This document shows positions 51,443-60,006 of a stretch of 64,000 bases of DNA, piece by piece. The DNA lies in the NCBI GenBank assembly GCA_018433975.1, contig JAHDQE010000064.1, positions 1-64,000 of the forward strand. The letters are read 5' to 3'. This DNA comes from Ornatilinea sp. Lineage in GTDB: Bacteria; Chloroflexota; Anaerolineae; Anaerolineales; Anaerolineaceae. Numbering within the stretch: the stretch's first letter is position 1; each line of letters begins with the position of its first letter. Under the pieces are notes generated by a model. The model did no database searches. It saw only the letters and a program-made list of their open reading frames with translations, and was not told where the DNA came from. The position numbers and the translations under genes are program-made.

Positions 51443-52222
51443 ATGACCACAAGAAGAATGAATCGAATTTTTCAATCAGACGGGCGAGCTTTAATCGTCG
51501 CACTGGATCATGGGCTATTGGATGGCCCCACACCTGGACTGGAAAAGCCCGGTGAAACCATTTCAAAGATTGTGGAAGGTGGAGCGGATGCCGTATTAAC
51601 CTCTTATGGTATTTCAATCCGGTTCGCAAAGGAGCTCGCACGGGTGGGCTTGATCATGCGTGCTGACGGCTCCGGGACGAGAATGAGCGGTTATAAATCC
51701 GCCAACAGTATTTTCTTCAATGTTGAGCAGGCCCTGGATACGGGCGCGGACGCGCTGGCCATATCTGCTTTTCCGGGCGGCGCGAATGAAGTTGAGAGCC
51801 TGGAAATCCTTTCCCAAACAGTGGGGCGGGCACATGCTCATGGTCTTCCCGTGCTGGCAGAGATGGTCCCGGGTGGATTTGACAGCCCTCCTGAAAAACG
51901 GACAACAGAAGCCATTGCGCTGGCATCCCGTGTCGGGGCAGAATTAGGCGCTGATTTTATTAAGACCCCTTATGCTCCCAATTTTGAGCAGGTTTCTAAA
52001 AGTACTTATATCCCGGTTGTGATTCTGGGCGGTGCCAAACGCGGAAAAGAAGCGGATATGTTGAAAGATATTAAAGCCGCGCTGGACGCCGGTGCAAATG
52101 GAGTGGCTATTGGCCGGAATATTTTCCAGGCGGAAGATCCGGCAGCTATGACACGCGCAATCTCTGCTATTCTCCACAATGGTGCATCTGTAGAAGAGGC
52201 TCTGGCAATCCTTGCTAAGTAA
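51443..52222 (+). CDS. Class I aldolase of the DhnA/LsrF (DeoC-FbaB) family, second copy
   Basis: 259-aa TIM-barrel aldolase, clearly paralogous to 28583 over its full length. [17 protein letters not shown] starts the barrel, GADFIKTPY has the Schiff-base Lys, and VILGGAKRG with [11 protein letters not shown] is the phosphate end. It is the last gene before a terminator at 52237. In both copies the aldolase neighbours an AOR gene. The likely substrate is a phosphorylated sugar cleaved to an aldehyde plus a C2 or C3 unit; this is inference. Confidence 0.87.
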   Translation: MTTRRMNRIFQSDGRALIVALDHGLLDGPTPGLEKPGETISKIVEGGADAVLTSYGISIRFAKELARVGLIMRADGSGTRMSGYKSANSIFFNVEQALDTGADALAISAFPGGANEVESLEILSQTVGRAHAHGLPVLAEMVPGGFDSPPEKRTTEAIALASRVGAELGADFIKTPYAPNFEQVSKSTYIPVVILGGAKRGKEADMLKDIKAALDAGANGVAIGRNIFQAEDPAAMTRAISAILHNGASVEEALAILAK

Positions 52223-52236
52223 AGCTTCCCAATGAT

Positions 52237-52279
52237 AAAATTCCATTCCGGGGCTCTCTACCGGAATGGAGTTTTGTCC
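52237..52279 (+). terminator. Rho-independent terminator after the second aldolase gene
   Basis: 15-bp stem AAAATTCCATTCCGG / CCGGAATGGAGTTTT (one G-U pair), 9-nt loop, followed by GTCCTTTT. It ends the DeoR operon and argues against the long reading of the next gene, which would cross it. Confidence 0.78.
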
Positions 52280-52280
52280 T

Positions 52281-52309
52281 TTTCCAGGGATCTTTATCCG
52301 GACTATACT
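52281..52309 (+). promoter_or_regulatory. Candidate promoter for the MoaD-AOR pair
   Basis: TTTCCA (52281-52286), 17 nt, TATACT (52304-52309), only 18 nt before ATG 52328. The leader would be about 12 nt with no ribosome site, i.e. nearly leaderless. The -35 box is weak. Confidence 0.4.
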
Positions 52310-52327
52310 TTTTTCAGTACAAGCTCA

Positions 52328-52573
52328 ATGGAGAAATTTCCGGAATTAAAAGTGATGGTATATGCCGAAGGACGGCTGAGTGTGTTTTTGCCACAGCAGC
52401 CGTTTGAAGTGCAGGCGGGAATAACCGTTCTGGAAGTGGCCTCTCTAATTGGGATGCCGGATAACATCCCATTTGCTGCGACTGTAAACCAACGTGTAGT
52501 GGATTTGAATGATTGTTTGAACCCGGGTGATGAGGTTCACCTGTTTCCCCAGATTTCCGGAGGAAAAGAATGA
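52328..52573 (+). CDS. MoaD/ThiS-like beta-grasp sulfur carrier protein
   Basis: 81-aa small protein with the beta-grasp pattern: LKVMVYAEGRLSVF, an acidic-hydrophobic middle, VNQRVVDLNDCLNPGDEVHLFPQISGG. Family members end in Gly-Gly, which is thiocarboxylated to give sulfur to the pterin dithiolene of W/Mo enzymes. Here Gly-Gly is followed by Lys-Glu, so trimming would be needed. A longer frame from 52232 crosses a terminator; ATG at 52328 was chosen although it lacks a ribosome site. Its stop overlaps the AOR start by 4 nt; MoaD-like genes beside AOR genes are a known association. Confidence 0.75.
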   Translation: MEKFPELKVMVYAEGRLSVFLPQQPFEVQAGITVLEVASLIGMPDNIPFAATVNQRVVDLNDCLNPGDEVHLFPQISGGKE

Positions 52574-54489
52574 CAGCGATTGTTGGAAAGAAATTTGCCA
52601 TACCTTATGATGCGGAAGAGCAAAGAAAAAAAAGAGCTTTTAATGGCAATATTCTTCGGGTAAATCTTTCTACCGGAGAAATGAGAGTAGAAGAACCAGG
52701 GGAAGCGTTTTATCGCAAATATATTGGCGGACGTGGCTTTATTCTGCACTATCTTTTGTCCGAACTGTCTGCCGGAACGGACCCGCTTTCGCCGGATAAT
52801 TTACTGATCTTTGCTCCTGGGGTTATGACGGGAACTACCCTGCCAAGTACCGGCCGGCATGCAGTTGGCGCTAAATCTCCTCTAACCGGAGCGCTTGCCA
52901 GTGGAGAAGCCGGCGGATATTGGGGAATAGAACTTAAGAAAACCGGCTTTGACGCGATTGTTATTCAGGGGAAAGCAGAAAGTCCTGTTTATCTGTGGAT
53001 CCGGGATGGTATGGTTGAGATTCGAGATGCACGCCATTTGTGGGGTAAAGTGACGGGCGAGACAGAAGATCTGATCCGGGATGAACTGGATGATGAAAAG
53101 ATACAGGTTTCACTGATTGGCCCCGGCGGAGAGAATCAGGTGTTGTATGCCTGTGTTCTCAATAATACCAGTCGGGCAGCAGGGAGATCCGGTCTGGGTG
53201 CGGTAATGGGCAGCAAAAACCTTAAAGCGGTTGCGGTCAGAGGCAGCAAGGCACCCGGATTGGCGGATAAAAAACTGCTGGGTGAAGTCACCAAATGGGT
53301 GTCCAAAAATTATAAAGATCTTATGGGCTGGGCCGTTGAGACAGGAACGCTTGGGAGCGTTAAATTTCAGCACGACACCGGAACACTTCCCATCCGCAAT
53401 TATAAAGGAACCTCTATTGAGGGTATTGAGAACATTGACGCAGCCGTATTATTCCCGTTGTTGTTGAAAGGTAAAGAAACTTGCGCCGCATGCCCGGTAA
53501 AATGTAAACCTGTCTTTGGATATAAAGATGAAAAGGTTAAAATTGATCCGCGATATGGCGGGCCGGAATATGAAACTTTAGGCGCGTTGGGTTCTGTGTG
53601 TGCTGTGACGGACTCAATCGCGGTGGCGAAAGCTGCTGAACTCTGTGAGCAGTATGGTCTGGATACTATCTCTACCGGGGGAACTATCGCATTTACAATG
53701 GAATGCGTCGAAAAAGGGCTGCTCACTGCGGAGCAGGGGTATGATTTTCTGCCGGAATTTGGCGACCCGGACTCTCTGGTAAGGGCAGTCCATGCGATTG
53801 CTATGCGGAAAGGTATTGGCGCATTGATGGCCCTGGGCAGCGCACGGATGGCTGAAACCTTTACGGAAGATGTCAGCGAAATGGTCGTGGTCGTGCGGGG
53901 ACAAGAACCCCCGGTACATGATGCCCGGCGAAAAAACCTTTATGGGATGGGTTATGCATTATCCGCAACCGGTGCCGATCATATGCATAATATGGACGAT
54001 ACCTTTGCTAACTTTGCTCAAAGCGACGTATGTGGCCGTTTGGCGGAAGCCGGTATTCAGGTACCGCTGCCGCTCTATGGGATCACGGAAGAAAAAATAC
54101 GTGGTTTTATTGTAGAGACAGCTTATAAGAATTATCTTGATTCTGCAGTTATTTGCCATTTTTACCCCTTCTCTTTTGCCCATGTGGCTAAATCTTTGCA
54201 AGGCGCCACGGGTTGGGATGTTTCTCAGGATGAGATCATTGAAATTGGTAACCGAATCATTCATATGGCACGCTTATTCCTGGTAAGAGAAGGTTTTACT
54301 GCGGAAGATGATAAATTGCCGGAAAGATTCCATGAGCCCCATTCTGAGGGCCCTATCGCAGGCAAAGGATTGACTAAAGAAGAGCTTCACCAATCCATCG
54401 AACGCTATTACGAATTAATGGGTTGGGGGCCGGATGGAATTCCGGCCGAGTCCGTTGTGAAGAAATATGAAATTGAGATGTATGTATAG
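52570..54489 (+). CDS. Tungsten-type aldehyde ferredoxin oxidoreductase (AOR family), second copy
   Basis: 639-aa AOR enzyme. After about 20 extra N-terminal residues the usual GNILRVNLSTGE starts the first domain; GRHAVGAKSPLTG and GRSGLGAVMGSKNLKAV bind the pterin. Cluster ligands Cys305, Cys308, Cys312 (CAACPVKC) have the standard C-x2-C-x3-C spacing, with the fourth in AVICHFYPF near residue 530. It is distinct from the AOR at 26159. The start has GGAGG, which lies within the MoaD gene's Gly-Gly codons. A strong terminator follows. Expected activity is aldehyde oxidation with ferredoxin, needing tungsten uptake encoded elsewhere. Confidence 0.92.
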   Translation: MTAIVGKKFAIPYDAEEQRKKRAFNGNILRVNLSTGEMRVEEPGEAFYRKYIGGRGFILHYLLSELSAGTDPLSPDNLLIFAPGVMTGTTLPSTGRHAVGAKSPLTGALASGEAGGYWGIELKKTGFDAIVIQGKAESPVYLWIRDGMVEIRDARHLWGKVTGETEDLIRDELDDEKIQVSLIGPGGENQVLYACVLNNTSRAAGRSGLGAVMGSKNLKAVAVRGSKAPGLADKKLLGEVTKWVSKNYKDLMGWAVETGTLGSVKFQHDTGTLPIRNYKGTSIEGIENIDAAVLFPLLLKGKETCAACPVKCKPVFGYKDEKVKIDPRYGGPEYETLGALGSVCAVTDSIAVAKAAELCEQYGLDTISTGGTIAFTMECVEKGLLTAEQGYDFLPEFGDPDSLVRAVHAIAMRKGIGALMALGSARMAETFTEDVSEMVVVVRGQEPPVHDARRKNLYGMGYALSATGADHMHNMDDTFANFAQSDVCGRLAEAGIQVPLPLYGITEEKIRGFIVETAYKNYLDSAVICHFYPFSFAHVAKSLQGATGWDVSQDEIIEIGNRIIHMARLFLVREGFTAEDDKLPERFHEPHSEGPIAGKGLTKEELHQSIERYYELMGWGPDGIPAESVVKKYEIEMYV

Positions 54490-54497
54490 AAAAATTG

Positions 54498-54521
54498 GGC
54501 GCACGAAAGTGCGCCTTTTTT
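54498..54521 (+). terminator. Rho-independent terminator
   Basis: GGCGCAC / GTGCGCC stem with a GAAA tetraloop followed by T6, 8 nt after the AOR stop. Confidence 0.92.
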
Positions 54522-54623
54522 GTTTTTAAGGAATGGCCTATACTTATAGTAGACATATTGAACGAATGGGATTGAAATCAACTGTATATCCATTTTCCTG
54601 GGATCAAATAGGAGGTCTGTCAA

Positions 54624-55646
54624 ATGTCAGAATCAGGGTGGCATGATTTTTATACATTGGAAGGATACATTGCTTATCAGCAGCGACTTCACCCTTCCAG
54701 CCGGGGTGTTTTTTCGGATATTTTGCGCAGGATAGGGGTTGCCAGCAAAATTATTTCCTCAAAAGTACGGATGGCCGGTTTGATTAATGTTTTGGGAAAA
54801 CAGGGCGTAATCAATGTCCAGGGTGAAGAACAGATGAAGCTGGACCTTCTGGCGAATGACATCATGAAAACTTCTCTCAAATGGCTGCCTTCTATTTCCG
54901 GATTGGCCTCAGAAGAAGATGGTGAAATGACCATTTTCACTCACACCGATAAATTCGATGGCGATCATTATATTGTGTTTTTCGACCCGATTGACGGTTC
55001 TTCCAACATTGATGTCAATGTGTCTGTGGGAACAGTGTTTTCTATCCATCGCTGTCCTTATCAATCTCAAACAATCGGTGAATTGGAGTTTTTGAAACCA
55101 GGTTGTGCGCAGGTTGCAGCAGGGTATGTGGTCTATGGTTCAAGCACCATGTTTGTCTACACAACCGGACAGGGAGTGCATGGCTTTACTTTAGACCCGG
55201 AGATTGGAGAGTTTGTGCTCTCTCATGAAAGTATGAAAATTCCTGACCGCTGCAAATATTTTTCTGCGAATGATTCGCATTACCGGCATTGGCCTGAGCC
55301 AACCCGTCGATTTGCGGATTGGGTCAGGTATGGTGAGGAGCCAAGATATGAGAAGACATCCTCGCGATATACGGGCTCATTGGTAGCGGATATCCACCGT
55401 AATCTGGTTGAAGGGGGCGTGTTTATGTACCCGGAGAATGAGGATACCGGAATGGGAAAGCTCCGGCTGCTGTATGAGTGTGCTCCGATGGCAATGCTCA
55501 TAGAGCAGGCTGGCGGTATGGCGTCCACCGGAAAAGAGCGGATTCTGGATATTCAACCAACCCATTTGCACCAGCGAGTTCCATTCATTGCGGGCAACAA
55601 AGTTGAAGTTAAGTTGTATGAAAAAATGCTTCAGGGGATGGCGTAA
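54624..55646 (+). CDS. fbp: Class 1 fructose-1,6-bisphosphatase
   Basis: 340-aa gluconeogenic phosphatase converting fructose 1,6-bisphosphate to fructose 6-phosphate. The metal site FFDPIDGSSNIDVNVSVGT (about 119-137) is complete. Later landmarks are the RYTGSLVADIHRNL stretch, which carries the substrate-binding Arg/Tyr region, and GKLRLLYECAPMAMLIEQAGG near the C-terminus. Length is normal. AGGAGG lies before ATG. It stands alone between two terminators and near a PPi-type phosphofructokinase on the other strand. Confidence 0.96.
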   Translation: MSESGWHDFYTLEGYIAYQQRLHPSSRGVFSDILRRIGVASKIISSKVRMAGLINVLGKQGVINVQGEEQMKLDLLANDIMKTSLKWLPSISGLASEEDGEMTIFTHTDKFDGDHYIVFFDPIDGSSNIDVNVSVGTVFSIHRCPYQSQTIGELEFLKPGCAQVAAGYVVYGSSTMFVYTTGQGVHGFTLDPEIGEFVLSHESMKIPDRCKYFSANDSHYRHWPEPTRRFADWVRYGEEPRYEKTSSRYTGSLVADIHRNLVEGGVFMYPENEDTGMGKLRLLYECAPMAMLIEQAGGMASTGKERILDIQPTHLHQRVPFIAGNKVEVKLYEKMLQGMA

Positions 55647-55672
55647 GCAGAACGTATCACAATTCCTTAAAG

Positions 55673-55713
55673 AAAGAGGATCGTCCCGGCAATAAAGACG
55701 ATCCTCTTTTTTT
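55673..55713 (+). terminator. Rho-independent terminator after fbp
   Basis: AAAGAGGATCGTC / GACGATCCTCTTT 13-bp stem with an 11-nt loop followed by further T residues. Also faces the convergent ygiQ-like gene, whose reverse reading shows an A-rich start, so it may act in both directions. Confidence 0.9.
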
Positions 55714-55757
55714 GTCGGGTGAACATTTACTGGAATTCGAGGAATGCGTTATTGAAT

Positions 55758-57530
55758 TTACTTTGTCCGTCGTTTGGAGGCTGCTGGTCGTTTTTTGAGG
55801 TCTTTGCCGTGGTATTGCTTCTTTCCACGGGAATTCGGTTTATCCGTGATGATAAATTTCTGACGTTTACGGCGGTTTGGATCTTTTTCTACAAAAATGG
55901 GCTGCATGGAGAAAGGATCCATTTCCGTGTAATACATCAGACTGGCGTAGGTAGAGGGAGTGGGGGTGAAGATTTGCACCTGTTCGGGGTGGATATTGAG
56001 TTCATTTGAAGTGAATTTCTTGAGTTCACGCATGTCTGCTTCAGTGCAGCCCGGATGTGCTGCGATCAGGTAGTAGGTCAGGAACTGGTCTTTATGCGCT
56101 TTTCTGGATTCCTGGTCGAAGCGGTTTTTGAACTCCAATAAAGATTTCTGCCCGGGTTTGCCCATGAAATTCAGCACTTTGTCCTGTGTGTGCTCCGGAG
56201 CGATTTTGAGTTGGCCGGATGTGTGGTGCTGGACCAGTTCTGTAATATATTCTTGTTGGTGTTTTTTATCCGCCAAAAGCAGGTCGTAACGCAACCCGGA
56301 GGCAACAAATACTTTTTTAATCCCTTTGATTTTGCGCAGTTTTCTTAGCAACTCAATTTGTTGAGAATGGTCCGGTTTCAATGCTGTGCAGATTTCAGGG
56401 TAAAGGCAGCGTTTATCCTTACAACTGCCCTTCTCCAATTTTTTCTTGCATTCAAAGCCGTACATATTCGCAGTTGGGCCGCTGAGGTCGTGAATGTAAC
56501 CTTTAAAATCCGGAAGGGTGGAGATTTTCTCGGCTTCTTTCAAGATGGAGTTCTGACTGCGCCAGCGCACGGTACGACCTTCATGCACGGCAATTGAACA
56601 GAAGTTACACTCACCGTAACAGCCCCGGTGTGTTGCAATTGAAGCTTTGATGGTCTCCAGGGCTTTTACCGTTCCCTGACGCTCATAATAGGGGTGCTGG
56701 CATCGTTCGTAATCCAGGGCGTAAACCTCGTCCAGTTCTTGCTGGTTGAGATAAGGCGATGGCGGGTTTTGAATCAGGAAGCGCGCATCGTATTTTTGCA
56801 TCAGCCCCTGTGCGTTCAGGGGATCATTGTTTTGATAGAAAAGGTGGAACATTTCAATAAAGGCTTTTTTATCTTCCACCACGCTGGAGAAAGACGGCAG
56901 TTCAAGGTATCCAGCTTTGCTTTCTTTGGAGATGTAGCAAATTCCCGGTAAATCTTCATATCCCAATTGGTTTTGAATGCGGCCTGCCAGTTCGATAATT
57001 GTGCTTTCTCCCATACCGTAGACCAGGACATCGGCTTTGGAATCAAAAAGGATGGATGCCCGAATCCGATCCGACCAAAAGTCATAGTGAGCAACGCGGC
57101 GAAGGCTGGCCTCAATTCCCCCCAAGACGATGGGCGCGGTGTTCTTGAAGTAGCGCCGGATTAGATTTGTGTAAACGATCGTTGCCCGGTTGGGGCGGCG
57201 GTTGTTGATGCCTCCCGGGGTGTAATCATCCGATTTCCGCGGTGTTTTGGTCGCGGTGTAATTTGCAACCATCGAGTCAATACTTCCCGCGGTGATTCCC
57301 CAGAACAGACCCGGCTCGCCCAACCGGGTGATGTCTTTATCGGAATGAATATCGGGCTGCGCGATGATTCCTACCCGGTATCCCGCACGGATTAAGACCT
57401 TACCAATGACCGCTACACCGATATACGGGCTGTCGATATAACTGTCTCCGGTTACGAGAATGATATCGAGCTGATCCCATCCGAGTTGTTTTAATTCTTG
57501 CTTTGTGGTTGGAATAAACACTGTTTTCAC
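55758..57530 (-). CDS. ygiQ: YgiQ-family radical SAM protein
   Basis: 590-aa protein with the YgiQ N-terminal domain (TGDSYIDSPYIGVAVIGK, GITAGSIDSMVANYTA) followed by a radical SAM core: RGCYGECNFCSI holds C-x3-C-x2-C for the [4Fe-4S] cluster. APEHTQDKVLNFMGKPG is a YgiQ hallmark. The C-terminus is a Lys/Arg-rich tail. The frame starts at GTG 57530 with a poor ribosome site. The family is widespread and conserved, but its reaction is unknown. No functional link to neighbours is visible. Confidence 0.93.
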   Translation of the reverse strand: MKTVFIPTTKQELKQLGWDQLDIILVTGDSYIDSPYIGVAVIGKVLIRAGYRVGIIAQPDIHSDKDITRLGEPGLFWGITAGSIDSMVANYTATKTPRKSDDYTPGGINNRRPNRATIVYTNLIRRYFKNTAPIVLGGIEASLRRVAHYDFWSDRIRASILFDSKADVLVYGMGESTIIELAGRIQNQLGYEDLPGICYISKESKAGYLELPSFSSVVEDKKAFIEMFHLFYQNNDPLNAQGLMQKYDARFLIQNPPSPYLNQQELDEVYALDYERCQHPYYERQGTVKALETIKASIATHRGCYGECNFCSIAVHEGRTVRWRSQNSILKEAEKISTLPDFKGYIHDLSGPTANMYGFECKKKLEKGSCKDKRCLYPEICTALKPDHSQQIELLRKLRKIKGIKKVFVASGLRYDLLLADKKHQQEYITELVQHHTSGQLKIAPEHTQDKVLNFMGKPGQKSLLEFKNRFDQESRKAHKDQFLTYYLIAAHPGCTEADMRELKKFTSNELNIHPEQVQIFTPTPSTYASLMYYTEMDPFSMQPIFVEKDPNRRKRQKFIITDKPNSRGKKQYHGKDLKKRPAASKRRTK

Positions 57531-57638
57531 CGATAGATATTGGTTCGTGCTGGTAAATATACCACGAATTGTGTATTCACTACAAAAATTGTCCGATATA
57601 GAGGGATTACAGACATCGAAAGTTTTAGGTTAAATGCC

Positions 57639-57667
57639 AGAAGGTGTTCCAGTCCGGAACACCTTCT
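57639..57667 (-). terminator. Hairpin after the phosphofructokinase gene
   Basis: AGAAGGTGTTCC / GGAACACCTTCT perfect 12-bp stem with a 5-nt loop, 32 nt after the phosphofructokinase stop on the minus strand; no clear T-run follows, so efficiency is uncertain. Confidence 0.55.
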
Positions 57668-57698
57668 AATTGATCAAAATTTGACTTGACGGACAAAT

Positions 57699-58982
57699 CT
57701 AGAAAGGTCGTGGGGCGATATCAACCAGATAACCAAAGCGTTTCTTGAACTCTTCAACGGTCAGATTGGTAAAGGATGCCATTCGCGCCAACAGGATATC
57801 ATCCTCTGCGTCCTGTGGTTTCAACCGGATCATGAATTTATAGGCGGAACGATAGGTGAACGAATCAATATTCACGGTACGTACTTCCGTGCGACCCGTT
57901 TCCGGGTCCATCATCTGATCGAATGGAATGGGAGCGATCTGGTCATGCTGGATGGTTATGGTTGCGTGGCTTCCGCCGCCTAAAAGGAACTCTACTGCTG
58001 CTTCACCAAGGCTGCGAGTGTAATCAATATCAAAAGCGATGGGGTCCGCACAGCGCAGTTCGTATCCCAGATCTTTGTTGACAACGCGGGCATTAATGCC
58101 AAGTTTTTCGAGTTCTTTTCGAAGGGCTTTTTTAAGGATATCGGAGAAGTTGATTTCGGAAAACCGGATATGCCCATGGGAATCTCGTTCTATATCGGTC
58201 AAACCGGCCAGTGTCTCCAGGTTCATTTGTTCAATAACACCTTCGGCTACCAATGCGACCCCATAAGGTCTGTTTTCGGCGAGACGTTTTAATATCGATG
58301 TTGCCAGGATATCCACAACTTCTTGCAGCAGGATTTCGCGGTCATTCCATTCTTCCGGAATTAATGTGAGGGTTGCTCCTGCACTTTTACCGATGCCTAA
58401 AGCGAGGTGGCCTGCTTTTCGGCCCATTGTCACCACCAGGAACCAGCGTTGCCCGGTACGGGCGTCCTCCATGATGTTTTTGGCAAGCATTGTTCCGATT
58501 TCTCTGGCGGTTTCAAAACCAAAGGTGCGAATTTCGTTCGGAAGCGGCAGGTCGTTGTCGATTGTTTTGGGAACATGGACGGTTCTGATTTGAACATCCA
58601 TTTTTTCTTTTGCATATTTTGAAACGCGATAGGCAGAATAAGCCGTGTCATCTCCACCAATTGCAATCAAATAGGATATGCCAGCTTTCATTAAGGTTTG
58701 AACACAATTATTCAGATATTCATCCGATGTTGTGGGATTGGCTCGAGAAGTGTGAATAATGGAACCCCCATCCCAATGGATTCGGCTCACATCATCGATG
58801 GTCAGGGGCGTACTGACCAGTTCACCTTTCATTAAATGTTCAAAACCGTCATAAATACCAATGACTTCATATCCGTTATTAATGGCCTCGATTGTGGCCG
58901 AATGAATCACACCATTAATGCCAGGTGCAGGACCCCCTCCCATTAAAATGCCAAACTTTCCTTCATCAACTTTTTTAATCAT
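57699..58982 (-). CDS. pfp: 6-phosphofructokinase, pyrophosphate-dependent type
   Basis: 427-aa PFK with MGGGPAPGINGVIHS at the start. Two positions separate donor types: GGDDT (109-113) has Asp112 where ATP enzymes have Gly, and PKTIDND (138-144) has Lys139 where ATP enzymes have Gly; both indicate pyrophosphate as phosphoryl donor. MGRKAGHLALG is also typical. ATG 58982 has GGAGG eight bases upstream; a TTG five codons earlier overlaps the ribosome site and was rejected. The reaction is reversible and serves glycolysis or gluconeogenesis; fbp lies nearby on the other strand. Confidence 0.92.
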   Translation of the reverse strand: MIKKVDEGKFGILMGGGPAPGINGVIHSATIEAINNGYEVIGIYDGFEHLMKGELVSTPLTIDDVSRIHWDGGSIIHTSRANPTTSDEYLNNCVQTLMKAGISYLIAIGGDDTAYSAYRVSKYAKEKMDVQIRTVHVPKTIDNDLPLPNEIRTFGFETAREIGTMLAKNIMEDARTGQRWFLVVTMGRKAGHLALGIGKSAGATLTLIPEEWNDREILLQEVVDILATSILKRLAENRPYGVALVAEGVIEQMNLETLAGLTDIERDSHGHIRFSEINFSDILKKALRKELEKLGINARVVNKDLGYELRCADPIAFDIDYTRSLGEAAVEFLLGGGSHATITIQHDQIAPIPFDQMMDPETGRTEVRTVNIDSFTYRSAYKFMIRLKPQDAEDDILLARMASFTNLTVEEFKKRFGYLVDIAPRPF

Positions 58983-59378
58983 AAATTCTTCCTCCAACTT
59001 TGCCCCGGTTTCTATGTGTCTGGGCGTATTAATAGTTTGGAATTCAGGTTAAAGCCATCAAAGGGGATAACCCGCGTCTCTTGTTTAGACCACGTATATT
59101 TTTACCACAACTATTCAAAATCAGTGGCACAAATTCTCCAGGTAATTCTTCCTTCTATTAAAACCTGTCATTTGCCAGACGAGAGAACTGCCGGTAAAGA
59201 TGAAAATTTCCCAACGAGGCCTTGCGAATGTCGTCTAAATACTCGTATTTAAAAATCTAAAATTGCATCATTTCATGACAAAGTTTAGATGAATTTTCTA
59301 CAGGCAATGAATAAACTAAAAATTCACAAAGAGTATTGTGTGTAATTAATCTCATCTATAGATGAAAGGAACGAGAAC
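58983..59378. other. Spacer without a gene
   Basis: 395 nt between the divergent phosphofructokinase and LysW-like genes. A short 78-codon frame at 59016 has no ribosome site, domain or good codon use and was not called. AT-rich on the right side, where the promoter for 59379 should lie, but no clean -35/-10 pair was found. Confidence 0.5.
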
Positions 59379-59603
59379 ATGAAAACCGTAAATTGTCTTT
59401 CATGTGATGCAGAAATTGAACTCAAGGGAAAGATAGAAATTGGCCAATTAGTTACCTGTGAAGCTTGTGAAGCTGAATTTGAGATTATTGGTTTAAAACC
59501 TCTCCAAATTGATTGGCTTTTCATCGATTTTGATGATGATGAAGAAGATATGTATGATGATGACGACGAAGTTTATGAAGATGATGATGAGGGTAACTGG
59601 TAG
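59379..59603 (+). CDS. LysW-like zinc-ribbon protein with acidic tail (first of a tandem pair)
   Basis: 74-aa protein. Cys6, Cys9, Cys27 and Cys30 (NCLSC and TCEAC) form a zinc ribbon; GQLVTCEACEAEFEIIGLKPL closely resembles LysW, the amino-group carrier protein of lysine/arginine synthesis. The C-terminal third is an Asp/Glu run. LysW ends in a Glu that carries the substrate (EDWGE-type end); here the end is EGNW, so the attachment residue is missing. GAAAGGAAC precedes ATG. No LysX or LysZ gene is nearby. It may be a non-carrier relative. Confidence 0.75.
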   Translation: MKTVNCLSCDAEIELKGKIEIGQLVTCEACEAEFEIIGLKPLQIDWLFIDFDDDEEDMYDDDDEVYEDDDEGNW

Positions 59604-59642
59604 ATAATATTGAGCTTTTCTTGTACCAATGCTGGAGAATTA

Positions 59643-59861
59643 ATGAAGTTTGCTCGCTGCCTTTCCTGTGGATTTAATATCCGGGTTGGGGACGATCCCA
59701 GACTGTTTCAGGAAGTTGTGTGTCCGGGGTGTGGGCAGCATTTTGTCATTATCGAAATCTATCCTGTTGAAATATGTTATCCATTAGAAGATAATCAACC
59801 GCAGGACCCGGGATGCGATCTTGCTTATCCTGCAGGTGAAGGTGATCCGGTGGATTATTAG
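59643..59861 (+). CDS. LysW-like zinc-ribbon protein (second of a tandem pair)
   Basis: 72-aa paralog with the four Cys at exactly the same positions, 6, 9, 27 and 30 (RCLSC and VCPGC), and a hydrophobic strand HFVIIEIYPVEICYP. The C-terminal part is acidic but shorter, with one extra Cys pair (EIC, GCD), ending PVDY. ATG at 59643, after GGAG, gives a start that aligns with the first copy; a TTG at 59610 opens a longer frame. It follows the first copy by 39 nt. Function unknown. Confidence 0.7.
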   Translation: MKFARCLSCGFNIRVGDDPRLFQEVVCPGCGQHFVIIEIYPVEICYPLEDNQPQDPGCDLAYPAGEGDPVDY

Positions 59862-59895
59862 GCAATCAGATCTTAAAGCATATTATTCAGGGACT

Positions 59896-59933
59896 AAAAA
59901 ATATTTCCGTCGACCCGGTGGAAATATTTTTTT
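59896..59933 (+). terminator. Rho-independent terminator after the LysW-like pair
   Basis: AAAAAATATTTCC / GGAAATATTTTTT stem with an 11-nt loop ending in a T-run, 35 nt after the second zinc-ribbon stop. Confidence 0.8.
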
Positions 59934-60006
59934 CTATGAAGGATAAAGACTCCTGTATAATAAAACAATATATCTGGTGTTACTTTTATAAGTAAAGGAG
60001 AGGTTT

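Noticed and set aside
57684..57690. ACTTGAC sequence near the phosphofructokinase stop as an operator copy
   Set aside because: The core equals a common -35 sequence, no -10 box follows, and the flanks do not match the regulator promoters.
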